Source: Bacteroidota bacterium
GTDB taxonomy: Bacteria > Bacteroidota > Bacteroidia > B-17B0 > Aurantibacillaceae
Assembly: GCA_020162035.1 (NCBI GenBank)
Contig: JAIUNM010000005.1
Span: 1-64,000 of the forward strand
DNA: 64,000 bases
Reading direction: 5' to 3'
Numbering within the stretch: position 1 is the stretch's first letter; each line of letters opens with the position of its first letter. The position numbers and the translations under genes were made by a program. Positions 27,159 to 35,666 of this stretch are shown one piece after another. The notes under the pieces are model-generated. The model did no database searches, was not told the DNA's origin, and was given only the letters and a program-made list of their open reading frames with translations.

Positions 27159-27650
27159 TTACTTAATGTTAATTTGTTTTTTTACTTTTTCAACTATAGT
27201 TAACACAGCAGGACAAACTAAAGTGTTGTTGTATGTTAAATTTAAAATTTGTCTAATGTTTTTTCTGTTAGTGTGCGGATATTCTCTACAAGCGGTTGGT
27301 CTATCTTTATAAATTAAACAATAATTTTCATTATCTAAAAAAGGGCAAGGAGCTTTTGTAAAAACAAAATCGCCTTCTTCATCCATCATTAAATACGTTT
27401 TAATAAAATCGCCGGGCTTAATTTTTAAGGCTTTAGCTGCCCGTTCTATGTCTAATTGATAAAAAATTGGTGATGTTGTTTTACAACAATTAGCACATTT
27501 TAAACAATCGGTTTTTTCAAAAACTTCATTGTGTGTTTTATGAAAAACATCATCAAGCTTAATGTTCTTTTTAAATTTTATTTTTTTAAAAAAAGTTTCA
27601 TTTTCTTTTTTTAACTCTAACGCTTTTTTATTAAATAAATTTAAATCCAT
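27159..27650 (-). CDS. YkgJ-family cysteine cluster protein
   Basis: A 163-residue protein with conserved cysteines in the order CLKCANCC (about residues 36-43), then APCPFLDNENYCLIYKDRP and TACREYPHT, as in the YkgJ/Zn- or Fe-chelating UPF0153 group, which are thought to bind an iron-sulfur cluster or zinc. No catalytic role is established. I chose the ATG at 27650 (MDLNLFNKKAL); a TTG at 27659 lies next to the terminator hairpin of the upstream THX gene. It probably has its own weak promoter or read-through from THX. Confidence 0.85.
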   Translation of the reverse strand: MDLNLFNKKALELKKENETFFKKIKFKKNIKLDDVFHKTHNEVFEKTDCLKCANCCKTTSPIFYQLDIERAAKALKIKPGDFIKTYLMMDEEGDFVFTKAPCPFLDNENYCLIYKDRPTACREYPHTNRKNIRQILNLTYNNTLVCPAVLTIVEKVKKQINIK

Positions 27651-27657
27651 AATAAAC

Positions 27658-27686
27658 AAAAAAGGTTGCTATACAACAACCTTTTT
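27658..27686 (-). terminator. Terminator after the ribosomal protein THX gene
   Basis: AAAAAGGTTG and CAACCTTTTT form a ten-base stem around an eight-base loop, followed on the minus strand by a T-run, four bases after the THX stop. Confidence 0.8.
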
Positions 27687-27689
27687 AAA

Positions 27690-27839
27690 TTACTTTGCCT
27701 TTTTAGCAGCTTTTTTTGGTGCTGCTTTTTTTGCAGGTGCTGCTTTTTTTGCAGGTGCTTTTTTCTTTTTAGGGCGACTTACACCCGAAGTGCCAATGTG
27801 TATTTTACCACGTTTTGTTTTTTTATCTCCTTTTCCCAT
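27690..27839 (-). CDS. 30S ribosomal protein THX with Lys/Ala-rich tail
   Basis: A 49-residue basic protein starting at the ATG at 27839. MGKGDKKTKRGKIHIGTSG followed by VSRPKKKK is the THX (bTHX/S31e-like) motif, a small protein that sits in the head of the 30S subunit. An in-frame start 16 codons upstream would prefix residues unrelated to the family, so I reject it. After the conserved part comes a run of KKAAP/KKAA units of about 25 residues, longer and more repetitive than usual for THX and very like the mini-protein at 41922. A terminator follows. Confidence 0.85.
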   Translation of the reverse strand: MGKGDKKTKRGKIHIGTSGVSRPKKKKAPAKKAAPAKKAAPKKAAKKAK

Positions 27840-27871
27840 AAAAATATGTTTATGCCATAAAAGTAAAAAAT

Positions 27872-27879
27872 TATCTTTA
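27872..27879 (+). promoter_or_regulatory. Promoter -7 box for rnpA
   Basis: TATCTTTA, with TTTA at 27849-27852 as a weak -33 partner (19-base spacer). The expected start point is around 27883, some nine bases before the TTG start of rnpA. Confidence 0.5.
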
Positions 27880-27891
27880 CCAAACAAAATA

Positions 27892-28263
27892 TTGAAACAA
27901 TCCTTTCATAAACACGAACGTTTAAAAAGTAAAAAACAAATTGAATTTTTATTTAAACATGGTAAACATATTAATGTTGCTCCTATTAAATTTATTTATT
28001 TGTTGCAAGATGTAAGTCCTGTAAACACAAACAACAAAGCTATGTTTATTGCGCCTAAAAAATTATTTAAAAATGCCCCTGATAGAAATAAATTAAAACG
28101 TAGAATGAGAGAAAGTTATAGGTTAAATAAAGAACTATTTAATTTAAATTTATCTTCTAAAAACAAAGTTGCAACACTAGCAATTATCTATACAAACAAA
28201 GTGATTTGCGATTATAAAACAATTAATGCATCTATTCAAAAACTCCTCCTAAAAATTGGTTAA
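27892..28263 (+). CDS. rnpA: Ribonuclease P protein component
   Basis: A 123-residue basic protein that helps the RNase P RNA cut tRNA 5' leaders. The family signature is seen in RNKLKRRMRESYRLNKELF, preceded by FKHGKHINVAPIKFIYLL and AMFIAPKKLFKNAP. The start is TTG at 27892 (MKQSFHKHERLKSKKQ), which matches the usual 'f.K.eRLk.kk' opening. The frame is open much further upstream, but that stretch is antisense to THX and the YkgJ gene and is not coding. rpmH, its common neighbour elsewhere, is not here. Confidence 0.92.
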   Translation: MKQSFHKHERLKSKKQIEFLFKHGKHINVAPIKFIYLLQDVSPVNTNNKAMFIAPKKLFKNAPDRNKLKRRMRESYRLNKELFNLNLSSKNKVATLAIIYTNKVICDYKTINASIQKLLLKIG

Positions 28264-28352
28264 AGAGCTTTAAATTGTCTTAATAATCTTATAAATACCT
28301 AATTATCAACCCTTTTTATTGCAGTTTTTTTTATTTTTTGCTAAAAAATCAC

Positions 28353-28360
28353 TATCTTTG
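28353..28360 (+). promoter_or_regulatory. Promoter -7 box for tig
   Basis: A perfect TATCTTTG box, about 22 bases before the tig ATG at 28382. A T-rich stretch stands in place of a clear TTTG -33 element. Confidence 0.55.
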
Positions 28361-28381
28361 CCCTCCAAAATTTTTTGAGAG

Positions 28382-29719
28382 ATGAATATTACAAAACACG
28401 AGATTGACAACTTAAACGCAGAAATTAAAATTGCCGTTACCCCTGTTGATTATGAAGGCAAAGTTAACGATGCCTTAAAAAAAGTTCAACGCCAAGCAAG
28501 TATGCCAGGGTTTAGGCCAGGCAAAGTACCTGCTGGTTTAATTAAAAAACAATATGGTACGCAAATTTTAGTTGATGAAATGAATAAATTGTTGCAAGAC
28601 AGCATTTATAAATACATTGAAGAAAATAAAATAGAAATTTTAGGAAACCCTTTACCAAAAGAACAAGCACAAGTAGATTTTGAAAAACAAAAAGATTTTG
28701 AATTTACTTACGAAATTGGTTTAGCTCCTCAGTTTAATATAGATTTAAATAAAACACATTCGTTTAACCATAAAACCGTTAAAATTGATGACACCTTAAT
28801 AGACAAATATATTAAGGATGTTCGCAAAAATTATGGCAAACCAGTTAACCCCGAAATTTCTGGCGAAAAAGACGTAATATTTGTTGATATTAACGAACTA
28901 GATGAAACCAACGCTATTAAACCAGGCGGAATTTTTAAAAGCACAAGCATTAGCTACGAAAGGTTAACTAACGAAAAAGCAAAAGCAAAAGTTATTGGCT
29001 TAAAAAAAGATGATAAAATTATTATTGATATTAATGAACTTTATGAAACAGCAATTGATAAAAGTGTAAGTTTAGGTATTGATAAAGAAATTGCAGAAAA
29101 CATTAAATGTAATTTACAATTAACCGTAAAAAATATTGCAAGGTTAGATGAAGCAGAATTAAATCCTGAATTATTTGATAAAGTTTACGGAGCAGGAAAT
29201 GTTAAAACCGAAGAAGAGTTTAGAGAAAAAATAAAAGCAGAATTAGCTTTAATGTTTAATGCAGACTCTGACCGCTTTTTAAGAACAGAAATTGAAAAAA
29301 ATTTAGTTGAAAAATTAAACTTACAATTACCAGATGCCTTTTTAAAACGCTGGTTAAAAGTTGTAAACGAAAAACCAATTACCGAAGAAGAATTAGAAAA
29401 AGATTATCCTAATTATACCAAAGCAATGCAATGGAAATTAATAGAAAATAAAATAATTAAGGATAACGAAATTAAAGTTAGTGGCGAAGAAGCTGCAGAT
29501 GAAGCAAAATTATTTATACGTTCAGAATACGCTAAATACGGGCAACAACCCGATGAAGAAGAAGTAAATAAAATTGCTAAAGATTTATTAAGCAGAGAAA
29601 AAGAAGCACAAAAAATATTTGAAAATCTTTACTCTAAAAAAGTACTAGAAATTATTAAACAAAATTGTACCCTTACAACAAACGAAGTAAGCTACGACGA
29701 TTTTTTTAAAAACAATTAA
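28382..29719 (+). CDS. tig: Trigger factor (ribosome-associated chaperone)
   Basis: A 445-residue chaperone that binds the ribosome exit tunnel and shields new chains. The N-terminal ribosome-binding domain has SMPGFRPGKVPAGLIKKQYG (residues 40-59). The central region, where a PPIase domain of FKBP type sits in other bacteria, is divergent here with no clear FKBP active-site residues, as is usual in Bacteroidota. The C-terminal helical arms (KNLVEKLNLQLPDAFLKRW, LENIKN-like helices, AKLFIRSEYAKYGQQP) are normal. It has its own promoter and a good terminator, so it is a single-gene unit; clpP/clpX do not follow. Confidence 0.92.
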   Translation: MNITKHEIDNLNAEIKIAVTPVDYEGKVNDALKKVQRQASMPGFRPGKVPAGLIKKQYGTQILVDEMNKLLQDSIYKYIEENKIEILGNPLPKEQAQVDFEKQKDFEFTYEIGLAPQFNIDLNKTHSFNHKTVKIDDTLIDKYIKDVRKNYGKPVNPEISGEKDVIFVDINELDETNAIKPGGIFKSTSISYERLTNEKAKAKVIGLKKDDKIIIDINELYETAIDKSVSLGIDKEIAENIKCNLQLTVKNIARLDEAELNPELFDKVYGAGNVKTEEEFREKIKAELALMFNADSDRFLRTEIEKNLVEKLNLQLPDAFLKRWLKVVNEKPITEEELEKDYPNYTKAMQWKLIENKIIKDNEIKVSGEEAADEAKLFIRSEYAKYGQQPDEEEVNKIAKDLLSREKEAQKIFENLYSKKVLEIIKQNCTLTTNEVSYDDFFKNN

Positions 29720-29724
29720 AATTT

Positions 29725-29754
29725 AAACCCTCCAATTAAAACGGAGGGTTTTTT
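29725..29754 (+). terminator. Rho-independent terminator after tig
   Basis: AAACCCTCC and GGAGGGTTT form a nine-base stem with a nine-base loop, followed by Ts. It starts six bases after the tig stop. Confidence 0.9.
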
Positions 29755-29770
29755 GTTTAGGTAATTTATT

Positions 29771-29778
29771 TATCTTTG
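29771..29778 (+). promoter_or_regulatory. Promoter -7 box of the glutamine cyclotransferase gene
   Basis: TATCTTTG, seven bases before the ATG at 29785; the expected start point is within about three bases of the ATG. A TTTG at 29752-29755 overlaps the tig terminator tail and is slightly too close (15 bases). Confidence 0.5.
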
Positions 29779-29784
29779 AGTACA

Positions 29785-30624
29785 ATGAAAAATAATTTCT
29801 TATTTTATAGTTTAGCTACAATATTTTTAGTTTCGTGTGGTGGCGAAAACACTAACATAAACACCACTAACACCAACCAAAATACACAAATAGAAACTGT
29901 AAAAAAAGCACCAAACATACAATACAACGTTATAAAAAAAATACCGCACGATACAAGTTTGTTTACTGAGGGTTTGTTTTTTAGCGATAAACAATTGTTC
30001 GAAAGTACAGGTTCGCCTGATAATTTACCGCAAACAAAATCATTAATAGGCACAGTTGAATTAGCTACAGGAAAGTTCACAAAAAAAATAGAAATTGATA
30101 GAAATAAATATTTTGGCGAGGGTGCAATAATTTTAAACAACAACCTATACCAACTTACTTATAAAAACAAAACAGGGTTTATTTACAATGCCACAACATT
30201 TGAATCTAAAGGGCAATTTTCGTACTTAAGTAACGAAGGGTGGGGATTAACCACAAATGGTAAAGATTTAATTATGAGTGATGGTACAAACATTATTACT
30301 TTTTTAAACCCGCAAACATTTACTATAACTAAAACAATTGATGTTAATGAATTTAATGTTGCTTTAGATTATGTAAATGAATTAGAGTATGTAAATGGTT
30401 TTATTTATGCAAACCTTTACATGAAAAACGAAATTGTAAAAATTGATGCCGAAACTGGTAATGTTGTGGGCCGGTTAGATTTAAACCCATTGTTGCAAGA
30501 AGCTCAAAAACGTTACCCTTACTCGCTCGAAACTAACGGCATTGCCTTTAACCCCCAAACAAACACATTTTTAGTTACCGGTAAAATGTGGCCTTATTAT
30601 TTTGAAATTGAGCTTTTGAAGTAA
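29785..30624 (+). CDS. Glutaminyl-peptide cyclotransferase lipoprotein
   Basis: A 279-residue lipoprotein (signal peptide with LVSCGGEN, cysteine as acylation site) of the plant/bacterial-type glutamine cyclotransferase family, a five-bladed beta-propeller that converts N-terminal glutamine to pyroglutamate. Typical phrases are FTEGLFFSDKQLFESTG, IGTVELATGKFTKKI, FGEGAIILNNNLYQLTYKN, LSNEGWGLTTNGKDLIMSDG, VNELEYVNGFIYANLY, and a closing ETNGIAFNPQTNTFLVTGK. Many T9SS cargo proteins start with glutamine after signal cleavage (here several end their signal in '..AQ'), so this enzyme probably caps such N-termini. The start is the ATG at 29785; an in-frame TTG at 29776 lies inside the promoter box. 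Confidence 0.92.
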   Translation: MKNNFLFYSLATIFLVSCGGENTNINTTNTNQNTQIETVKKAPNIQYNVIKKIPHDTSLFTEGLFFSDKQLFESTGSPDNLPQTKSLIGTVELATGKFTKKIEIDRNKYFGEGAIILNNNLYQLTYKNKTGFIYNATTFESKGQFSYLSNEGWGLTTNGKDLIMSDGTNIITFLNPQTFTITKTIDVNEFNVALDYVNELEYVNGFIYANLYMKNEIVKIDAETGNVVGRLDLNPLLQEAQKRYPYSLETNGIAFNPQTNTFLVTGKMWPYYFEIELLK

Positions 30625-30626
30625 AA

Positions 30627-30854
30627 TTACTTAGCTTCTTCTTTTGGTCGCCACATTATGGCTACTATAATTAAAATAAACCCAATTAAACAAACCATTG
30701 GTGCTAATGTAATTCGCTGAAAATCAAAAATAGCAGGGTTAAATACATTAGGGTCATCGCTTCCTCCACCAATCATTAATAAATATCCTAAAAACACAAT
30801 TACTGCACCTGCAATTAATAATAAATAGTTTTTCTTAGAAAAAGGTGTTGTCAT
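30627..30854 (-). CDS. DUF3098 small membrane protein
   Basis: A 75-residue protein with two membrane helices (YLLLIAGAVIVFLGYLLMIG and LAPMVCLIGFILIIVAIMW), separated by GGSDDPNVFNPAIFDFQRIT, the diagnostic 'sdDPn.FN..iFs.rRI..aP' region of the DUF3098 family. The family is confined to Bacteroidota and is often near ftsX; ftsX is not here. Function unknown. It lies tail to tail with the cyclotransferase gene, three bases apart. Confidence 0.9.
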   Translation of the reverse strand: MTTPFSKKNYLLLIAGAVIVFLGYLLMIGGGSDDPNVFNPAIFDFQRITLAPMVCLIGFILIIVAIMWRPKEEAK

Positions 30855-30929
30855 AATTAAAGGGTAAATATACTACATATTAAACACTTACAAAAGGATA
30901 TTTATTGCAATAAAAGCGTTAATTTTTTG

Positions 30930-30937
30930 TAATATTG
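30930..30937 (+). promoter_or_regulatory. Possible promoter -7 box of the gmd operon
   Basis: TAATATTG with ATTG at 30904-30907 (22-base spacer). If used, transcription starts near 30941, downstream of the in-frame ATG at 30935 and 12 bases before the ATG at 30953, which supports the latter as the gmd start. Confidence 0.35.
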
Positions 30938-30952
30938 TATTTCTATAATAAT

Positions 30953-32041
30953 ATGAGTAAAGTTGCATTAATAACAGGCGTTACTGGGCAAGATGGCGCT
31001 TACCTATCAGAACTTTTATTAAGTAAAGGATACATTGTGCATGGCATTAAACGCCGCAGCAGTATGTTTAACACAGATAGAATTGACCATTTGTACCAAG
31101 ACCAACACGAAAAACATGTAAATTTTAAATTACATTATGGCGATTTAACCGACAGCACAAACCTAATAAGAATTGTGCAAGAAGTACAACCTGATGAAAT
31201 TTATAATCTTGCAGCACAAAGCCATGTTAAAGTAAGTTTTGAAACACCAGAATATACAGCAAATGCCGATGCAATAGGAACGTTGCGTTTATTAGAAGCA
31301 ATAAGAATATTAGGTTTAGAGAAAAAAACACGTTTTTATCAAGCTTCTACAAGCGAGTTGTATGGCCTTGTTCAAGAAATTCCTCAAAAAGAAACCACCC
31401 CTTTTTACCCACGCAGCCCATATGGCGTTGCTAAATTATACGGTTTTTGGATTACAAAAAATTACCGCGAAAGTTATGGCATGTATGCTTGCAATGGCAT
31501 TTTATTTAATCACGAAAGCCCATTACGTGGAGAAACATTTGTAACTCGTAAAATTACTCGTGCAGTAGCAAAAATAAGTTTAGGCTTACAAAACAAACTA
31601 TACATGGGAAATATTGATAGTGAACGCGATTGGGGTCATGCAAAAGATTATGTAGAAGGCATGTGGCGCATGTTGCAGCAAAATGAAGCAGATGATTTTG
31701 TTTTAGCAACAGGTATAAAAATTACTGTGCGCGAATTTATAAATATGTCTTTTAAAGAAGTTGGAATTACACTTAAATGGGAAGGCAAAGCAGAAAATGA
31801 AAAGGGAATTGATGTTGCAAGTGGTAAAACATTAATTGAAATTGATCCAAAATATTATCGCCCTGCAGAAGTTGATTTATTAGTTGGCGACCCAAGTAAA
31901 GCTAAACAAAAATTAGGCTGGACACCAACCTACACCGTACAAGAACTTTGCAAAGAAATGGTTGCTGCCGATTTAGAATTATTTAAACGCGATAAATACT
32001 TAATTGAAGGCGGACACAAAGTTTTAAATTACAAAGAATAA
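30953..32041 (+). CDS. gmd: GDP-mannose 4,6-dehydratase
   Basis: A 362-residue short-chain dehydrogenase that converts GDP-mannose to GDP-4-keto-6-deoxymannose, the first step to GDP-L-fucose. The NAD(P)-binding start is [19 protein letters not shown], then [19 protein letters not shown]; the catalytic T-S-E set is ASTSELYG and the YxxxK motif is [27 protein letters not shown] is the family's later signature. I use the ATG at 30953 (MSKVALITG). It begins a five-gene same-strand run through the TolC-like gene; fcl follows after seven bases. Confidence 0.97.
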   Translation: MSKVALITGVTGQDGAYLSELLLSKGYIVHGIKRRSSMFNTDRIDHLYQDQHEKHVNFKLHYGDLTDSTNLIRIVQEVQPDEIYNLAAQSHVKVSFETPEYTANADAIGTLRLLEAIRILGLEKKTRFYQASTSELYGLVQEIPQKETTPFYPRSPYGVAKLYGFWITKNYRESYGMYACNGILFNHESPLRGETFVTRKITRAVAKISLGLQNKLYMGNIDSERDWGHAKDYVEGMWRMLQQNEADDFVLATGIKITVREFINMSFKEVGITLKWEGKAENEKGIDVASGKTLIEIDPKYYRPAEVDLLVGDPSKAKQKLGWTPTYTVQELCKEMVAADLELFKRDKYLIEGGHKVLNYKE

Positions 32042-32048
32042 AATTTAA

Positions 32049-32990
32049 ATGGACTTAAATTCTAAAATATACATTGCAGGGCACAAAGGTATGGTGGGTT
32101 CTGCCATTAAAAGAAATTTAGAAAAAAAAGGTTATACAAATTTTGTTTCAAAATCAAGTTCTGAATTAGATTTAAGAGATGCAAATGCTGTAAAATTATT
32201 TTTTGAAACAGAAAAACCCGAATATGTTTTTTTAGCGGCAGCTAAAGTTGGTGGCATACAAGCAAATAACACTTACCGTGCAGAATTTTTGTATGATAAT
32301 TTAATGATACAAAACAATGTTATACATTATGCTTATTTAAATAAAGTAAAAAAATTATTATTCTTAGGTTCTTCGTGCATTTACCCAAAATTAGCGCCTC
32401 AACCATTAAAAGAAGACTGTTTACTTACTGGCGCATTAGAAGAAACTAATGAACCCTATGCCATTGCAAAAATTACAGGCATAAAAATGGTTGAAAATTA
32501 CAATCGCCAATACGGTTGCGATTATATAAGCGTTATGCCAACAAACATGTATGGCCCTAATGATAATTACAACTTAAATAATTCGCATGTTTTACCTGCA
32601 TTAATTCGTAAATTTCATGAAGCCAAAGAAAGTAATGCACCTTTTGTAGAAATGTGGGGGACAGGAAAACCATTACGCGAATTTTTACATGCAGATGATT
32701 TAGGCGATGCCTGCGTGTATTTAATGCTAAACTACAGCGGTAACAAACATGTAAATATTGGTTGCGGGTATGATATTAGCATTGGAGATTTAGCTTTACT
32801 AATTAAAAAAATTGTTGGATACCAAGGTGATATTAAAAATGATTTAACAAAACCCGATGGAACACCTAGAAAATTAATGGATGTGAGTTTTTTGCACAGC
32901 CTTGGCTGGAAACACAAAATTGAACTCGAAGAAGGTATAACACAAGTTTATCAAGATTTTAAAACAAAATCAAACATTAAAGTTTGGTAA
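32049..32990 (+). CDS. fcl: GDP-L-fucose synthase
   Basis: A 313-residue epimerase-reductase that completes GDP-L-fucose from the product of Gmd. The NADP-binding motif is [17 protein letters not shown], with [11 protein letters not shown] and the catalytic region [15 protein letters not shown], then [15 protein letters not shown] (YxxxK). [13 protein letters not shown] and [17 protein letters not shown] are typical of the WcaG/Fcl family. Gmd and Fcl side by side point to fucose, or a related 6-deoxyhexose, in a surface polysaccharide or glycoprotein glycan. The next gene starts eight bases after. Confidence 0.97.
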   Translation: MDLNSKIYIAGHKGMVGSAIKRNLEKKGYTNFVSKSSSELDLRDANAVKLFFETEKPEYVFLAAAKVGGIQANNTYRAEFLYDNLMIQNNVIHYAYLNKVKKLLFLGSSCIYPKLAPQPLKEDCLLTGALEETNEPYAIAKITGIKMVENYNRQYGCDYISVMPTNMYGPNDNYNLNNSHVLPALIRKFHEAKESNAPFVEMWGTGKPLREFLHADDLGDACVYLMLNYSGNKHVNIGCGYDISIGDLALLIKKIVGYQGDIKNDLTKPDGTPRKLMDVSFLHSLGWKHKIELEEGITQVYQDFKTKSNIKVW

Positions 32991-32997
32991 AAATTTA

Positions 32998-34569
32998 ATG
33001 TTTGTAAATACCAAATATTTATTTTCTCTTTTTGTTCTTTTTCTTTTCTTAAACTTAAACGCACAATTCTATAATATGCCAAGCGAGTATTTTTTTGATA
33101 AACTAACTCAAAAAAATTTGGCAAAAAAAGATTCTTCAATTCACGAATCTATACAACCTTATATTCCGTTTTATAATCAAAAATATAATTTTATTGAAGA
33201 TACATTTAAACTTTTTAAATTTATTGTTGATGACCCAGCATTAGATGCAGTGTTTAATAAACATGTAATTAGAATTGAACCTTCAAAATTTGATTTTAAA
33301 ATAAAATTAGATCCCATAATTGGTATTGAAACTGCTGCAAATACGGCAACAGATTCAATTGTAAGATTGTTTACAAACACAAGAGGATTTATAGGAAGTG
33401 GGCAAATAGGCAAAAATGTTTACTTTGAAAGTTTGTTTGCTGAAAATCAAAGCGAATTACCTAACTATTTAAACACTTATGCAAGTGTGTCTCAAATTAT
33501 ACCAGGACAAGGCAGATGGAAAGGATTTAAAAAAAACGGGTATGATTTTGCTTACTCAAGTGGCTTTGTAAGCATACAAACAACAAAAAACACCAATTTA
33601 CAATTTGGAAGCGGAAAACATAAAATAGGAAACGGTTACAGAAGTTTGTTTTTAAGTGATAATGCATTTAATTATCCCTATGTTAGGTTTACACAACAAT
33701 GGTTAAAAGGTAAATTACAATATACAAACCTTTATGCCTCTTTAATGAATTTAGATTCAGCTTCTAAACAACCAACCGCAAATGCTGAAAGGCTATATCA
33801 AAAAAAAGGAGCTTCTTTTCAATATTTAAGTTATAATATTTCTAAAACTATTAAACTAGGATTGTTTCAAGGTATGGTATGGCAGCCAGGAGGTAATAAA
33901 AACCAACAAAACTTAACTTGGGAATTTTTTAATCCTATAATCTACTTTAATACGGCTTATTATGGCCAAACCAATAAACAAAATATAATTTCGGGTACAG
34001 AAATTAAAATAAAAGCAACAGATAAATTAAATTTTTACAGTCAATTTATTATAAATAATTTAAATTCTAATCATACAGGATTTCAAGTTGGAGTAAACAT
34101 TTTTGATTTGTTTAAAGTGTCAAACTTAAATTTAACAGTAGAGTACAATCAAGTTAACTCAAAAACTTATCAAAGTAGTTTTCAAAAATCATTATCGGAT
34201 AGTATAATTTTACCTTATAATAAAACAATGGGTTATAATGCTTATACGCAATATAATCAACCTTTAGCCTACACGCCTTTAAATGGCAATGAATTAATAG
34301 CTCTAATTGATTATAGAAAAAATAGATTTTTTGTTAATCTAAAGTTTAATAACTTAATTCAAAACGCTTCTATTTATAATACACAAGCAATTCAAAATAC
34401 AAATTTTAAAATTGGATATGTTATAAATCCTGCTTATAACTTAAATATAAGTTTGGGGGCAAATTACAGAAACAATATTAATAGCAATGTTTTAATTAGC
34501 AATCTATACACTAATTATGTGTATATTAGCTTCAAAAGTAGTTTGTTTAATTTTTATACAGATTTTTAA
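32998..34569 (+). CDS. Outer membrane protein of the capsule assembly Wzi / gliding protein RemB type
   Basis: A 523-residue outer membrane protein with a signal peptide (FVNTKYLFSLFVLFLFLNL, then NAQ). The mature part is rich in aromatic beta strands. The diagnostic stretch is NLQFGSGKHKIGNGYRSLFL (residues about 199-218) followed by SDNAFNYPYVRF, as in Wzi-type proteins and in RemB of Flavobacterium johnsoniae. Wzi binds capsular polysaccharide at the surface; RemB is needed for normal gliding. Here the gene sits between the fucose genes and a WecA-like transferase, which favours a polysaccharide-linked role. The stop overlaps the next ATG by one base. Confidence 0.72.
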   Translation: MFVNTKYLFSLFVLFLFLNLNAQFYNMPSEYFFDKLTQKNLAKKDSSIHESIQPYIPFYNQKYNFIEDTFKLFKFIVDDPALDAVFNKHVIRIEPSKFDFKIKLDPIIGIETAANTATDSIVRLFTNTRGFIGSGQIGKNVYFESLFAENQSELPNYLNTYASVSQIIPGQGRWKGFKKNGYDFAYSSGFVSIQTTKNTNLQFGSGKHKIGNGYRSLFLSDNAFNYPYVRFTQQWLKGKLQYTNLYASLMNLDSASKQPTANAERLYQKKGASFQYLSYNISKTIKLGLFQGMVWQPGGNKNQQNLTWEFFNPIIYFNTAYYGQTNKQNIISGTEIKIKATDKLNFYSQFIINNLNSNHTGFQVGVNIFDLFKVSNLNLTVEYNQVNSKTYQSSFQKSLSDSIILPYNKTMGYNAYTQYNQPLAYTPLNGNELIALIDYRKNRFFVNLKFNNLIQNASIYNTQAIQNTNFKIGYVINPAYNLNISLGANYRNNINSNVLISNLYTNYVYISFKSSLFNFYTDF

Positions 34570-35666
34570 TGTTGCAATTAATATTAGTTTTTTTAACTTC
34601 TTTTATTGTAGTGTTGTATGCAACTCCAGCATTAATTAAAGTTGCCATTTTAAAAAGATTAATTGATACCCCAAGCGAAGAAAGAAAAATTCATAAACGA
34701 TCAGTGCCAACAATTGGCGGTATTATAATATATGCAGGTACTTTATTTTCATTTTCGTTATGGTACAATATTGAAAATTTGTTTTATAGCGAAGCAATTT
34801 TTCAATCGGTAAAAGAATTTCAATTAATAGTTGCTTGTAGTTTAATCTTATTTTTTGTTGGTGTAAAAGACGATATAATTGGAACCGCGCCTGTAAAAAA
34901 GCTATTTGCTCATATTGTTGTTGCATTAATTTTAGTTTTAATGGGCGATATAAGAATAACTGGCTTACATGGAATTTTTGGTGTAAATGAAATTCCATAT
35001 TGGGCAAGTGTGTTTTTATCAATATTTACTTATGTTGTAGTTGTTAATGCATTTAATTTAATTGATGGAGTTGATGGATTAGCTGCAGGTGTAGGCTTTA
35101 TTGCATCTTGCGTTTTTGGTGTTTGGTTTATATTTGCAAATTATTATCCTTATGCTGCGCTTTCGTTTGCATTAGCGGGTGCTTTAGGTGGTTTTTTAAT
35201 CTTTAATTTTTCGCCAGCAAAAATATTTATGGGCGATAGCGGTTCGTTAATTATTGGAATGTTTATTAGTGTAATTGCATTTAAATTAATAGAATATCCC
35301 GTTCAAAATTTAGATGGAATTTGGGTGTTTTGCAATAAACCCGTAATCGCAATTTCTGCATTATCTTACCCATTAATTGATACTTTGCGAGTATTTATAA
35401 TAAGAGCCATTAAAGGGCAATCGCCATTTGCAGCAGATAGAAACCATATACACCACATGTTGTTAGACTGTGGTTATAGCCATACCAAAACTGTTATAAT
35501 AATTTACGCGTTTACTGTTTTAAATGTTTGTATTACATTTTTATCGGTTTATTTATATTATGCAACACTTAGCTTATTAACTACCATTTTATGTAGTGCA
35601 ATATTTTTATTTGGTGTTATCTATTTACGTAAAATAAAAAAACGAAAAAAAATTAATCATGTTTAA
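34569..35666 (+). CDS. Undecaprenyl-phosphate sugar-1-phosphate transferase (WecA/MraY family)
   Basis: A 365-residue, roughly ten-helix membrane enzyme that moves a sugar-1-phosphate, usually GlcNAc-1-P, from a UDP-sugar to undecaprenyl phosphate to start lipid-linked glycan synthesis. The family motifs are all present: KRSVPTIGGIIIY, FVGVKDDIIGT (metal-binding DD), VVNAFNLIDGVDGLAAGVG, IFMGDSGSLIIGM and the histidine motif RNHIHHMLLDCG. The last motif marks WecA/TagO-type enzymes rather than MraY. Context with gmd, fcl and the Wzi/RemB-like gene suggests it primes the surface polysaccharide. It overlaps both neighbours, by one and eight bases. Confidence 0.92.
   Translation: MLQLILVFLTSFIVVLYATPALIKVAILKRLIDTPSEERKIHKRSVPTIGGIIIYAGTLFSFSLWYNIENLFYSEAIFQSVKEFQLIVACSLILFFVGVKDDIIGTAPVKKLFAHIVVALILVLMGDIRITGLHGIFGVNEIPYWASVFLSIFTYVVVVNAFNLIDGVDGLAAGVGFIASCVFGVWFIFANYYPYAALSFALAGALGGFLIFNFSPAKIFMGDSGSLIIGMFISVIAFKLIEYPVQNLDGIWVFCNKPVIAISALSYPLIDTLRVFIIRAIKGQSPFAADRNHIHHMLLDCGYSHTKTVIIIYAFTVLNVCITFLSVYLYYATLSLLTTILCSAIFLFGVIYLRKIKKRKKINHV

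Noticed and set aside
27562-27891. N-terminal extension of the rnpA frame rich in Phe and Ala
   Set aside because: It is antisense to the YkgJ and THX genes; the RnpA family match begins at the TTG at 27892.
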